This document shows positions 43,001 through 54,362 of a stretch of 64,000 bases of DNA, in pieces (within the stretch, counting starts at the first letter, position 1; each line of letters starts with the position of its first letter). The translations under genes and the position numbers were made by a program. The notes beneath the pieces were generated by a model. The model was given only the letters and a program-made list of their open reading frames with translations, made no database searches and was not told the origin of the DNA. The DNA is from Closterium sp. Naga37s-1 (lineage: Eukaryota; Streptophyta; Zygnematophyceae; Desmidiales; Closteriaceae). The DNA lies in NCBI GenBank assembly GCA_947471745.1, contig CANJKZ010000507.1, forward strand, positions 372,001-436,000, written 5' to 3'.

Positions 43001-46000
43001 TGTGCAAGCGCCTGTGCCATCGTGGTGTCGGAGTTCATCGGTTGCTCGCCCTCCCTCAGTGGCGCCATCAGAATCAACCCCTGGAACGTGCAGGTGCGTG
43101 CGGGCTGTATTGTTCTGTGTGCGCACGCATGTGTGCAAGCGCCTGTGCCATTGTGGTCTCGGAGACTCGGAGTTCATAGGCTGCTCGCCCTCGGTCGGTG
43201 GTGCCATCAGAATCAACCCCTGGAACGTACAGGTGCGTAGTGCATAGACAATGTGTGTGTGCGTGCGAGGATGGTGTCTGCGGGGTGGAGGGATTACGAG
43301 GGAAGGAAAGGGGGGAGGGGGGTGGAGGGGTGTACAGCTTCACGTGTGCGTTTGAGCAAGGGCCTGTGTGAGAGCGCATGCTTGCATTCACACGCGTGGA
43401 GCACAGCACACATGCACGAAACACACATGCAGGACACATGGTTTCAGAGTAGGCAGGAGGAATAGGGTGCAAAGGTGGCTCTTCCGTGTCAGCTCTAAGC
43501 CCCCCATCACTCCCCCACCCCTTTTACCCCTTCTGCTTTTCCCTCACCACTCTTCCCATCCCCGAACCCTTTCTCCACCCCTTTTCCCCCGCGGACCCGC
43601 CCATCCCTCTTCCTTCCCATCCCCTCTTCTCCCATCCCCTCCCCTCCCTCCCCTCCCCTCCCCTCCCTCCCCTCCCATCCCCTCCCCTCCCCCTCCCCTC
43701 CCCTCCCCTCCCCGCCTCTCCCCTCCCCTGCCCTGCCCCCCAGGCGGTGGCGGACGCGGTGAACAGTGCGCTGACGATGGGGGAGAGCGAGCAGGAGATG
43801 CGGCACGACAAGCACTACAAGTATGTGCGCGACCACCACGTCGGCTACTGGGCGCACTCCTTCGTCTCCGACCTGCAGCGCACCTGCCGGTGAGCTTCCC
43901 TGCGTGCGGGTGTGGGTGAGGGTGCGCAGGCGTGGGTGCGAGTGCGGGTGCGAGTGCGGGTGCGAGTGTGGGTGCGAGTGTGGGTGCGAGTGTGGGTGCG
44001 AGTGTGGGTGTGAGTGCGGGTGCGAGTGTGGGTGCGGGTGTGGGTGCGGGTGTGGATGTGGGTGTGGGTGCCAGTATGGGTGCTTTTGTCGGTGCACTCC
44101 TTTGTCTCCGACCTCCAGCGCACCTGCCGGGCACCCATCCCATCTGCCTGCCTGCGTGGGGTATTTGGCCGGGTGGGCACGCTTGTTCTCTCTCACCCTC
44201 AGTGCTTCTGCAAGTGGGGACCGATGGTTCTGCTGCCGGGCTGATGGGTTGCTGAGCTGATGGGTTGCGGGGTTCCTATCCTAACTCTCTCCCTTACCAC
44301 CTGCGATGGCATCTGGCTCTCACAAGTCCTCCCTGCAAGTCTTCATTGCAGTCTTTTCCCCTTCTGCCGCTCCCCGCTTCTCCCTCACCACACCCTCCCT
44401 CTCCCTCCCACACCTTCCCTCTTCCTCCCTCACCCCCATCCCCGCCCCTCCCCCTTCCCCCCCTTTCCTCCCTTTTCACAGCGAGCACAGCCATCTGTGC
44501 TGCTACGGCATAGGCTTCGGGCTGGGCTTCCGCACAGTGGCGCTGGACCCCAACTTCCGCAAGCTGCAGACCGACCTGCTCGTGCGCTCCTACCAGCGCG
44601 CGCAGTCGCGCCTCATATTGCTGGATTACGACGGCACCATGATGCCGCAGGTGGGTGGGGGGGGGGTTGGGGATGGGGGGGGGGGACGAGGGGGAAGGGA
44701 GGGGACGGACCTGCTCGTGCGCTCCTACCAGCGCGCGCAGTCGCGCCTCATATTGCTGGATTACGACGGCACCATGATGCCGCAGGTGGGGAGGGGAGTG
44801 GGGTGGATGGTGGGGAGGGTGTGTGGGGGAGATGGGGAAGGAAGGGCAGGGCAGGGCAGAATGATCTGGCGCTCAGTCGCGCCTCATCCTGCTGGACTAT
44901 GATGGCACCATGATGCCGCAGGTGGGCACGGAGGAAGGGGGAAAAGGGGAAGAGGGCAGGCCAGGACACTGTGGGCGGCGTGCAGTGCACCCACTTTGTG
45001 CTTTTTGCCTACTCCACTCGCACAAACGATTAGTCCTCTTGCCCCCTGCTCCTCTGTTCCCTTTTCCCTCGCCCCTGCTCATTCTGCTTCACCCTGCCCC
45101 CTTGCTTCCCCTGCCCCGCTTGCTCCACTCCTCCTTCCCCTCCAGACGTCCATCAACAAGACCCCGGGGCAGGACGTGTTGGACGTGGTGCAGCGGCTGA
45201 TCCATCCCGGCCTCCCTGGCATTCTCTTCCCCTTCCACTCCCCTTCCGCTTCCCCTCCCCCTCCCCCTCCCCCTCCCCCCCTCTCCCCCCTCTCAGACGT
45301 CCATCAACAAGACACCGGGGCAGGACGTGTTGGACGTGGTGCAGCGGCTGATCCATCCCGGCCTCCCTGGCATTCTCTTCCCCTTCCGCTCCCCTTCCGC
45401 TTCCCCTCCCCCTCCCCCTCCCCCTCCCCCCCTCTCCCCCCTCTCAGACGTCCATCAACAAGACCCCGGGGCAGGACGTGTTGGACGTGGTGCAGCGGCT
45501 GAGCAGCGACCCGCGCAACACCGTCTTTGTCGTCAGCGGGCGCCGCCGCGAGAACCTCGAGGCCTGGTTCCAGACCTGCCCCTCGCTCGGCCTCGCCGCT
45601 GAGCACGGCTTCTTCGTCAGGTGCGTGCGTGTGTGCGCCCACTGCTACCACTGCTACCACTGCTACCACTGCTACCACTGCTACCACTGCTACCACTGCT
45701 ACCACTGCTACCACTGCCAGATGCCACCGCTGAGGCTGCTTCTTCATCTGGCAAGCCCCTCTCCCTCCCCCCCTCTCCCTCCCCCCCTCCCCCGGCACCC
45801 CCAACTTCCTCTGCGAAGGCGCTGCCCTCTCTCTGTCTCTCTGTGGCGCCTTCAGCTGAAGCAGTCCATTCTCTCCCTCATTTTCTCCCCACCCTGCCTT
45901 GCCTTCTTTGCTCGCTCCCCCCCTACCCGCACCCTCATGGCGGTCCCTTTCCCTCCCCCCACCTGCCTACCCATCTGCTGGGGTCGGTCGGCCCTCCCTT

Positions 46001-48777
46001 CCCCCTCCCCGGCTCCGCTCCCTTCCAACCCCGCGCCCCCTTCTCTGTGGTCTCTCTCCCCTCCCCGCACGCCCCTCCCTTCAGCTGGAGCCGGTCGGCC
46101 CCCTGGCAGACCACGATCGCGCAGCAGGACACGACATGGAAGGACGCGGCTCTCCCGGTCCTCAAGCTCTACACGGAGTCCACCGATAGCTCATACATCG
46201 AGACCAAGGAGAGCGCACTCGTGTGGCACCACCGCCTCTCCTCTTCCTCCCCTGCTTCCCTGCTCACCCACCCCCCTTTGTGCCTCCCGCTTCCCCCTTC
46301 CCTCACCATGACCCCTTTCTCCCCCCAACCCCCTGTCTCTCCCCCCACGCCCCACCCCCCCCTTCCCCCTTCAGCTGTAGCCGGTCCGCCCCCTGGCAAA
46401 CCACGATCGCGCAGCAGGACACCACATGGAAGGACGCGGCTCTCCCGGTCCTCGAGCTCTACACCGAGTCGACAGACGGGTCGTACATCGAGACCAAGGA
46501 GAGCGCACTCGTGTGGCACCACCGCGACGCGGACCCCGACTTTGGGTCGTGGCAGGCCAAGGAGCTGCTGGACCACCTGGAGAGCGTGCTGGCTAACGAG
46601 CCGGTCGTGGTGAAGGGCGGGCACCATATTGTGGAGATCAAGCCGCAGGTGAGAGGTGGGAGGGGGGGGGAGCAGGGGAGAAGGGGAAGTTATTGAGCTG
46701 CTGGACCATCTGGAGAGCGTGCTGGCCAATGAGCCGGTCGTGGTGAAGGGCGGGCACCATATTGTGGAGATCAAGCCGCAGGTGAGAGGTGGGAGGGGGG
46801 GGGAGCAGGGGGGAAGGGGAAGTTATTGAGCTGCTGGACCATCTGGAGAGCGTGCTGGCCAATGAGCCGGTCGTGGTGAAGGGCGGGCACCATATTGTGG
46901 AGATCAAGCCGCAGGGGGGGGAGAGGAGGGGCAGGGTGGAAGGGAGCAGAGAGGAGTGGCAGGGGGAAAGGGGCAGAGAGGAGGGGCAGGGGGGAAGGGG
47001 CAGAGAGGAGGGGCAGGGGGGAAGGGGCAGAGAGGAGGGGCAGGGGGAAAGGGGCAGAGAGGAGGGGCAGGGGGGAAGGGGCAGAGAGGAGGGGCAGGGG
47101 GGAAGGGGGAAAGAGGAGGGGCAGGGGGGAAGTGGGCGGAGACGAGGGGCAGGGGGGAAGGGGGGGAGAGAAGGGTTGGGTGGGGTGGGAGGCAAGGGGA
47201 GGGTGAGTGAGTGTGTGTCTGTGTGGGGTAGCGGCGGGGAGTGGACCTTGAGTGCTGTTGGTGCTGCTTGCGCGTCTGCTGGGGCTTGTTGTCGCAGATA
47301 TCCTCTCCCAGGGCCCGCTTCCCCCTCGTCTCCCTCCATCCTCCCACACTTCCATCTCCTCCAGTCGTTCCCCTCTCCCTCCCACTCTTATCCGCTCTTC
47401 CTTCTCAACCATTCCTTCCCCCTGCCCCCCCCGGTCTCCCCCTGCCCCCCTCGCCCCCCCCCGGCCTTCCCCTCCCCTTTTCCCCCTGCCTCCCCGCACC
47501 GCACCTGCTCCTCCGCGCACCCCCCCCAGGGAGTGAGCAAGGGGTTGGTGGTGGATCAGCTGCTGAGGGCGTCCAAGGGAGCAGGCAAGGCGGCGCCGGA
47601 CTTTGTGCTGTGTGTGGGCGACGACCGGTCGGACGAGGACATGTTTGAGCGCATCAACGCCCTCATCACCGCTGCTCCCTCGCCCACACCCCTCGCCGAA
47701 GTCTTCGCCTGCACTGTACGGATCGCGCTCCTGCTCTCCCTGTGCCCTGCTCTCTCGTCTTCCCCCATCCTCCTCGCTTCTCCTAAGCCCTCTCTTTTCT
47801 CCCGTCGCCATCCTTTCTGCTCTCTTCTCTGCAAACCCCTCCCCCTTTCTCCACTCGCTCCTCGTATGCTGCCATGTGCCCTGTTCGCCTGCTTCTCTTC
47901 CCCCGAGTCCACTCTTCCCCTCCCTGTGCCTCACTCCATGCTGTTGTTTCCAGACTCAGCTGCGTGCACAGTACACCAGACCACACCACAGCGACACACA
48001 CCACAACATGACAAAACATACCACAACCCGCCTCACTGCTGCCCTTTTTTCTCTCCTTTCCTCCCCTCCTCTCCCCTCCCCTCCCCTCCCCTCCCCTCCC
48101 CTCCCCTCCCCTCCCCTCCTCTCCCCTCCCCTCCCCTCCCCTCGCCTCCCCTCCCCTCCCCTCCCCTCCCCTCCCCTCCCCTCCCCTCCCCTCCCCTCCC
48201 CTCCCCTCCCCTCCCCTCCCCTCCCCTCCCCTCCCCTCCCCTCCCCTCCCCTCCCCTCCCCTCCCCTCCCCTCCCCTCCCCTCCCCTCCCCTCCCCTCCC
48301 CTCCGTCCCACACTTCCCCATCCGTGAGCTGAACAGGTGGGGCAGAAGCCGAGCAAGGCGCGGTACTACCTGGACGACACGAGCGAGGTGATCAAGATGC
48401 TGCGCGGGCTCGCCAACGCGCCCTCCATGCCCTCCTCCCTCCCACCGCCCCTCTCCTCCTCCTCCTCCTCCTCCTCCTCCACGCTCCACACGCTCCCACC
48501 CCAGCACCAGCCCTCACACGCTGCCACAGCGACGCTGCTAGGCCCCCAGCCTGGGCTGTACACGTTGGGGGCTACAGGGGGCCCTGCTTCTGTGGTGGGG
48601 GCACCGGGGTCTATGCTCGGAGGCATGATGGGGGGTGTGATGGGTGGGGTGATGATGGGGGGTTTGCCGGGGGGAGGGGTACCGGGGGGTGGTGTGATGG
48701 GAGGGTTGGGAGGCGCCCTGCCGCCAGCAGACAATGCGCATTTGAATTTCGGGGTGGATGAGAGCGAAGGGCTGTGA
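37044..48777 (+). CDS. TPS: Class II trehalose-6-phosphate synthase/phosphatase-like protein
   Basis: Thirteen exons in phase: 37,044-37,328; 38,130-38,237; 39,009-39,106; 39,611-39,874; 40,792-41,147; 41,591-41,735; 42,076-42,958; 43,744-43,889; 44,482-44,650; 45,448-45,620; 46,375-46,648; 47,530-47,715; 48,337-48,777. The product is about 1,175 aa, longer than the usual 850-950. The GT20 synthase domain shows IIVANMLP (class II form), VWVHDYHLMVLPTFLRKRF, GFHTFDYARHFLSCCSRMLG, PVGIHMG and VRDGMNLTPYEYIV. The HAD phosphatase domain shows LLDYDGTMMP, VVSGRRR and GDDRSDEDMF. Class II proteins are mostly regulatory and in Arabidopsis bind SnRK1; weak or absent synthase activity is known for the class. 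Oddities are a ~196-residue Ala/Gly-rich insertion (42,251-42,838) before VVSEFIGCSPSLSGA, and a Ser/Gly/Met-rich tail. Nearly every intron is pyrimidine-rich, and many carry partial exon copies. It is convergent with the SnRK1 subunit gene. Confidence 0.92.
38300..38372 (+). repeat. Decayed downstream copy of TPS exon 2
   Basis: GGCATCACAGCGGGCAGCGA and the following GAGGACAT repeat the exon 2 segment GGCATCACAGTGGGCAGCGA (encoding GITVGSDED) in intron 2. The rest has decayed. Confidence 0.7.
38549..38632 (+). repeat. 15-bp minisatellite in TPS intron 2
   Basis: About six copies of CGTGTGGTGAGGTGC, each with a GGTGAG donor-like core. (GCATGTST)n-type runs follow at about 38,760-38,965. Confidence 0.8.
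39111..39216 (+). repeat. 17-bp minisatellite just after the TPS exon 3 donor
   Basis: About six copies of CTGCACCCGCCCCTGCG begin 4 bp into intron 3. Confidence 0.85.
40327..40625 (+). repeat. Two upstream copies of TPS exon 5 start, each with its acceptor
   Basis: Copies begin at 40,327 and 40,502; the true exon starts at 40,792 (spacings 175 and 290). The first encodes the SEIYRTLPVRDEILRALLNA region and then runs into intron. The second continues through GFHTFDYARHFLSCCS and then re-enters intron 4-like sequence, so intron end and exon start were duplicated together. Coding identity is very high and mostly synonymous. Confidence 0.9.
41501..41580 (+). repeat. GGCATGGCAC-type repeat in TPS intron 5
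   Basis: Interleaved GGCAT/GGCAC/GACAT pentamers run up to the exon 6 acceptor region. A similar short run occurs at about 49,575-49,605 in the intergenic gap. Confidence 0.8.
43016..43232 (+). repeat. Two downstream copies of the TPS exon 7 end, each with a donor
   Basis: Both repeat the coding segment for IVVSEFIGCSPS...NPWNVQ followed by GTGCG. Copy ends at 43,093 and 43,232 lie 135 and 139 bp apart, starting from the true end at 42,958. The intervening GTGCGTG/GTGTGCAAGCGCCTGTGCC intron piece is duplicated too. The second copy has more changes. Confidence 0.9.
43620..43738 (+). repeat. CCCCT-rich tract before the TPS exon 8 acceptor
   Basis: An almost pure C/T tract of (CCCCT)n with spacer variants extends the polypyrimidine tract to over 100 bp upstream of CCCCCCAG. 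Confidence 0.8.
43927..44075 (+). repeat. 12-bp minisatellite in TPS intron 8
   Basis: About twelve copies of GGGTGCGAGTGT or GGGTGCGAGTGC lie between the true exon 8 end and its decayed copy. Confidence 0.85.
44089..44130 (+). repeat. Downstream copy of the TPS exon 8 end
   Basis: Repeats the codons for HSFVSDLQRTCR, as at 43,850-43,889, but the following bases are GGCACC instead of GTGAGC, so the donor is lost. Confidence 0.8.
44706..44921 (+). repeat. Two downstream copies of the TPS exon 9 end, each with a donor
   Basis: Ends at 44,785 and 44,921 follow the true end 44,650 at 135 and 136 bp. The first encodes DLLVRSYQRAQSRLILLDYDGTMMPQ without amino-acid change. The second keeps the QSRLILLDYDGTMMPQ part. 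Both are followed by GTGGGG or GTGGGC. Confidence 0.9.
45146..45350 (+). repeat. Two upstream copies of the TPS exon 10 start, each with an acceptor
   Basis: Starts at 45,146, 45,297 and the true 45,448 are exactly 151 bp apart. All three encode TSINKTPGQDVLDVVQRL. Only the last continues as exon; the copies run into CATCCCGGCC and C/T-rich intron. Confidence 0.92.
45639..45717 (+). repeat. (TACCACTGC)n in TPS intron 10
   Basis: Nine 9-bp units follow closely on the donor GTGCGTGCGT. Confidence 0.9.
46085..46232 (+). repeat. Upstream copy of the TPS exon 11 start
   Basis: It begins after CTTCAG exactly 290 bp before the true start at 46,375. It encodes the same SRSAPWQTTIAQQDTTWKD...ESALVWHHR stretch with few replacements, then runs into C/T-rich intron. 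Confidence 0.9.
46690..46914 (+). repeat. Two downstream copies of the TPS exon 11 end
   Basis: Ends at 46,781 and 46,914 follow the true end 46,648 at 133 and 133 bp. Each encodes ELLDHLESVLANEPVVVKGG...EIKPQ without change. The first has GTGAGA after it; in the second the donor T is replaced (GGGGGG). Confidence 0.92.
46937..47160 (+). repeat. 27-bp G/A-rich minisatellite in TPS intron 11
   Basis: About eight copies around GGGCAGAGAGGAGGGGCAGG, starting directly after the last exon 11 copy. It is one of the few purine-rich tracts on the coding strand of TPS. Confidence 0.85.
48059..48302 (+). repeat. (CTCCC)n tract in TPS intron 12
   Basis: About 48 nearly perfect pentamers, pyrimidine on the transcript strand and G-rich on the template. 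It ends about 35 bp before the exon 13 acceptor. Confidence 0.95.
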
Positions 48778-49909
48778 TGTGGAAAGATGTGGTTGGTGCG
48801 GTTCAGTGCGGTTCGGTGCGGCGAGGGATGATGGGGATTGAGAGGGCAACTGTGTGATAGCTGGAGATTTGTACTCTTTATTGTGTATTCCTTAATAGTG
48901 CTCCAGCACTGGCAGTACCCGAGCAGGATATGCATGCACTGCTGTTGGATTTGTTGACCAGTAGTTGGGGTCATGGTACCGTACATCATGTGTGCCGTAC
49001 AATCTGTGCAGGGCACCTTGTGAAATCGGTGGTATGTTTTGTGCCTAATGTGTGCAATTTCTTGGTCGGACAAGTCAAAGGATCCCCCCCCCCCCGTCAT
49101 TCTTACAAAACAAGTATGGTAAACTGGTATCATTTTGCATTCCTAAGTGAGGATTTTACTGAAGAACAGAAAAATTGAGTGTGTTGCGCCTGTGTCAACA
49201 GTGTACTAGCATACTAGGCTTTCAGATGGTTCACCATGAGGGCTACAATGTTTGGCTGCGTACAAATTTGAGGCCCTGCCAACACCCATCCCTCCAACCA
49301 ACGCCTTTGTCAGTCTACATATTGAACATGAACACCCATGTCACGCCTATGCTTGTAGTGCACTGTACCATGTCATAAAATTCAAAAAACCATAACTAGT
49401 TAGCGCAAGCTGGGCTAAACCACCAGGTACATGGCAATAGCAGCTAAAGTCACTGCTCGTTTTGTTGCATTGACAGTGGAAGCTGCTCTGTACGGCAAAG
49501 GCCAATAACTGGTCACGAGAAGTTTGAGGATGGTAAGCCATAGTGGGCTCGAATAAAATTGGCAGATGAGCAGGCATGGCATGGCATGGCACGGCACAGG
49601 CCAGGTGTGGTAAGGCCCAAAGGGGTGGATAATGGAACTGATGGTGTGTTGGGTTGGGTGGGTAAAAGGAGCGGACTCGCTTGATGGTTGTACAGATGGC
49701 GTGGTGGAAAAGATGCGTGTGGGGTGTGGAATGCGGATTGAGGAGTGTGGAATGTAGAGTGTGGGAGGAAAGGGACTAGAGGACATGGGAGGATGGGCGT
49801 GGAGTGCGGAGGATGGGGAGAGAAGGGTCAAAGAGGAGGAAATGGCAGCGATCGCAAAGAGAGGCGATTTCTTGGATTCTTGAGGCAGATAAGAACATTG
49901 TCTCAAGGG
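48778..49909. other. Convergent intergenic gap between TPS and SNF4
   Basis: 1.1 kb shared by both 3' ends. It is AT-richer at 48,860-49,560 and contains a short GGCAT run and a C10 homopolymer near 49,087. A decayed copy of the last SNF4 exon lies at about 49,833-49,890. No other gene is visible. Confidence 0.6.
49833..49890 (-). repeat. Decayed downstream copy of the SNF4 terminal exon
   Basis: On the - strand it encodes SRIQEIASLCDRCHFLL, close to the real [18 protein letters not shown], about 83 bp beyond the true copy. The stop codon context differs. Confidence 0.75.
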
Positions 49910-50976
49910 TCAAGAGAGGAGGAAGTGAAAGAGGTCGCTGAGGGAGATGATTCCTTGGATTCTCCGACTGCCCGCCTCCACACACACCAGCCGGCGCACC
50001 CCTGCGCGTGGCAAGAGAGACAGAGAGAAAGGGGAAGGAGGGGAGGTGGGGGGGAGAGCAAAGAAGTGTGGGTTGAGCATGCCACGGCAGGCAGAACGAC
50101 AGGGAGAAGGGGGTGGAAGCAAGTAATCTACGAGCCAACAATGTCAATAGCCCAGAATAAGTTAAACCTCACGAATAATAGCACCATAACACCCATCATC
50201 TCAACCACCACAACACCCACCATAGAACAAACATCATATCCCCGAAAACAACAGTCCAACATGCCATGATCCCAGCACCCCACCTGGCATGGCCAATCGC
50301 TCCACCACCACTCGCAGGCTGTCGGACTGCAGGCACATGTGACACCGCGTGCCGCCCGCTGCTGCCGCCCCCACCGCCCCTGCGTCCTGCCGGTATTGCA
50401 GGGCCTGGCAAGGGCAAGGGGAAGGACAGCAGAGGAGGTAGGGAATGGAAGCAGAGAAGGTAGGGAATGGAAGCAGAGAAGGTAGGGAATGGAAGCAGAG
50501 AAGGTTAGGACGGAATGTGGAGCAGAAGGTTTGCCTTTTGAGTCGACCCAAAAATTTGAGGCTCGGGCCACGGGAATAGAGAACGACAGCAGTAGAGCTT
50601 TGAAGAAGTTAAGAGAATAAAGGCGCAGGTGGAAAGAGAATTTGAGAAGGGAGGGAACATGAAGGTGGGAAAAGGTTGGAGTTGGAGAATGAAATGGGGT
50701 TGGTGAGTAGATTACACAGCAGGGATCAGCAAAGAGCAGCAGGAATCTCAGAAGACTCGAGGAATGTCCATGCAGGAGGGTGCTGCAGGGATGACATGCC
50801 CACCTGGCCGACAGTGAACTCATCGATGTTGAGCCGCGCATACATATGATCCTTGGCTAGCGTTGTGATGTCACTGCACACATGCACACACACGCACTCG
50901 CACACGCGCACGCACGTACAATCAGATGCACACACGCAAGCACACACACACAAGCACACACACGCGCGCGCACACG

Positions 50977-51008
<32 letters not shown>

Positions 51009-54000
51009 TGCAAATCCATTCACACACAAATGAGAAGAGGGGGTTGGACAAGGAGTGAGGCTGGAAGATACAGCTCGGTGGGAGAACAAGGGAGGAGGAA
51101 GGTCTGCGTTACAAGACAACATCCAGCATGAGGGTGAGGAATGAGAACAAAGGAGGATGGAAGCAACATGCAGTGGAGGGCACAGAAGGATTAGAGCAGG
51201 GCAAAGGGTTTGAAAGGGTAGCGGGGTTAGAGCAGGTAAACAACAAGGGGCAGAGGGGTCAGGCGAAAATAGGAAGAAATAAATAACATGAGGAATTAAA
51301 TAACAGGAAGAAAACAGGGGAAGATACTGCACTCGTGTTCCATAGAGCGACAGCATGAGGGGCGGGCGGGAGGAAGAAACATCGCTCAGAACCACCTTAA
51401 AAATCAGCTGCAGCGGGGAGAATGGGAGTGCAGGAGGGAGGGAGGGGAGGGAGGGAGGGAGGGAGGGAGGGAGGGAGGGAGGGAGGGAGGGAGGGAGGGA
51501 GGGAGGGAGGGAGGGAGGGAGGGAGGGAGGGAGGGAGGGAGGGAGGGAGGGAGGGAGGGAGGGAGGGAGGGAGGGAGGGAGGGAGGGAGGGAGGGCGGGC
51601 GGGAGGGAGGGAGGGAGGGAGGGAGGGAGGGAGGGAGGGAGGGAGGGAGGGAGGGAGGGAGGGAGGGAGGGAGGGAGGGAGGGAGGGAGGGAGGGAGGGA
51701 GGGAGGGAGGGAGGGAGGGAGGGAGGGAGGGAGGGAGGGAGGGAGGGAGGGAGGGAGGGAGGGAGGGCGAGGTGGTGGGGTGGGTACCTTCGCGCGTAGA
51801 TGTCGATAAGAGCCCCGCTCTCGTCCACCACCGGCAGAGATGACACTCCCGCTGGTGTGCAAGCGTGGCAGGCCGGGGTGATGGGACACGGGGGGCGAGG
51901 AGGAGGAGAGGGGGGAAAGAGGGGAGAGGGGGGAGGGAATTGAAGGGATGGTAGGGAAAGGAAGGCAATTGGATGAGAGGGGGTTATCAGTGAAGGCATA
52001 GGCGAGGAGGCCAAGGGGAGTGGAAAGGCGAGAACCATCAGCAGCAGGTGAGACAGGGACGCAGCAAACAGGATGGGGCATGCAGTAACAGAGAGGGGTT
52101 GTGCTGTGGTGGTGTGTGCGAATTCTCGGGCTTTACAACGTCATCCCTAAAGTACTACTGTGGGTGTGTGTGCCAGGTAATATAAAACGTAAGGAGAGCA
52201 AGCAAGCAGCACGATGAGTAATAGCAGCAGCAGCAGCAGAAGCAGCAGAAGCAGCAGCAGAAGCAGCAGAAGCAGCAGCAGAGGCAGCAGAAGCAGCAGC
52301 AGCAGGAGGAGGAAGCAAGCACCTTGCAGCAGCAGTGAGAGCGCAGCAAAGAGCGACATGGAGGTCTGCAGCACCACAATGGGGCGCGTGTTGGGGCGCC
52401 CACTCTCCGCCGCCCATGTGCCGATGGGTAGCGCTCCCAGCGGCTGTGAGAGTAGCGGCAGCGACCCTGCCACGTGCCGGAAGTGCTTTGCCACGCCTGG
52501 AGAGAAAGAGTGGGAGGAACAGCGTGATAGAGAGTGAGAGACAGTGAGGAGAGTGTGCGGGAAGGCCGAGGGGGAAAGGTATCGTACAGGGGCAGTGGGA
52601 GGCGAACACGGGTTTCTACATTTTAGGGTTTCGGATTTAGGGATGAGATGCTGTCCAAAAGTAGAAAGCCATGTAACGGGAGAGAAACAATAATGGGGGC
52701 AGGGCAGAAACGAGCAGAGAAACGGTCAGAAAACAAAGAACGGCAGGAGCCAGGCTGAAATAATCATGGGGTGGGGTGGATCCAGAAGAAACGGGAAGGG
52801 AGGGAGCAGGCGATACATTTAAGGATGCCTGCCAGCGATGCCAGGTGCAGCAGCTGCGGTGGTGGCGGCGCTTCTGCTACAGAGGCGGAGGCAGCATTGA
52901 CAGCGGCAGCAGCAGCAGCAGAGGAGGAGGTGCGGGCTTCGGGGTAGTAGAGCACAGGGACCATGGCGAGACCCCTTGTTAGCAGCACCTCCGCTACCTT
53001 CCTCAGTGTCTCGTCCGGTCCAACCTGGATAGCGGAGGGGGTGAGGGATAGGAAGAAGGGGTAGAAAGGGAGGCATGTGAAAGGGCAGGGTGGGGAAATG
53101 GTGAGGGGGAGGGGGAGGGAGTGGGATGAGATGGGAAGGGGGAGAGAGGGATGGGAATGGGGAGAGGGAGATGGGAAGGGGGTAAGGGGATGGGAAGGGG
53201 GTGAGATGCGAAGGTTGTGAGGGGGGATGTCAGCAAAAAGAACGCATGCTTGATAGCACTGTGCAGACATGTTTGAATGCATTAAAAAAGTACCGGCGAG
53301 TTAACAGAAATGACAGGGCAGCACAGGGCATGAGAAGGGCAGCGCAGGGCAGAGAGCGTGAGCGCACATAGATAAGGGGGCGGCGAGCTGGGGTGTGGGG
53401 GGCGTCGAGGGGTGTGGCGAGGGCGAGCTTCTCCTCCTTCCACGCCGCTATGGTGTGCGTCTCCAGCTCCTCCTCACTCAGCGACGCGCTGTTGCAGTGC
53501 AGCTGTGCGTGGATGTGTGTGAGTGTGTGGGCACGAACGGGGGTGTGAGAGAGAGACAGGGGTTTGAGGGACGTGTGAAAGCTCGTCTGTCAGCTGCTCC
53601 TCGCTCAGTGACGCGCTGTTGCTGTGCAGCTGTGACATCGCATGTGAGTGAGCAAGGAACGGGATGGGGGTTAACCCAGGACTCCATCCATCCATCCATG
53701 CATTAAGCTCCACAATCTCTACATTTGGAGAGTTGAACTGTAGGGCGCTGTAAACAGAGAGCTCCTCATAGAGTTGAATGCAACTGCTATGTGAGCTAGC
53801 ATGCATGTAGATGTGCATGTGCATGTGCATGTGCATGTGCACATACGCCAGAGGACATGGCAGACCAGATGTGTGCTTTTAACTTGAGCGGTGCAACGCA
53901 AGCGCAGGAGACAAGAGGGACCGGGGTGAGTGGAGGGGTGCAGAATGAACATACTTGGGCATGTTCACTTTGCTCCCAACTGGGAGAGGAGAAGAGGTTG

Positions 54001-54311
54001 GTGGGAGGGAGGGAGGCGGGGACCAGGGTGGGGACGGAGATGAAGTGAAACCATGTGTGCTTTGAACTTGAGCAGTGCAATGTGGCAGGCACGAGCAGAG
54101 CAGGAGACCAGAGGGACCTGAGTGAGAGGAGCGGAGCAGAGTAAACAAACATGCGGTGGTGGGAGAGAGGGAAGTGGAGAGGAGAGAGACCTGGGTGAGG
54201 ATGGAGATGAAGTCAGAGGCGCTGAGCATGCCCACAAACTCCTGCCTTTCTGAGTCCCACAGCGGCGCTGCTGGCACGCCCTGTGTGTGTGCCGCACATG
54301 CACATGCACAT

Positions 54312-54362
<51 letters not shown>

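Noticed and set aside
40327-46914. Treating the extra TPS exon pieces as a second, truncated TPS gene
   Set aside because: The pieces are interleaved with the main exons, cover only splice-proximal parts and lack partner donors or acceptors, so they are local copies rather than another gene.
46789-48391. 500-residue frame downstream of TPS exon 11 that includes the true exon 12 codons
   Set aside because: It reads through two introns and the (CTCCC)n tract. Clean GT...AG junctions at 47,530-47,715 and 48,337 define the exons.
51397-52081. Open frames of repeated Pro-Ser-Leu or Gly-Arg-Glu across the (GGGA)n tract
   Set aside because: A tetranucleotide repeat gives an open 12-nt codon cycle in every frame; it lies within an intron of SNF4.
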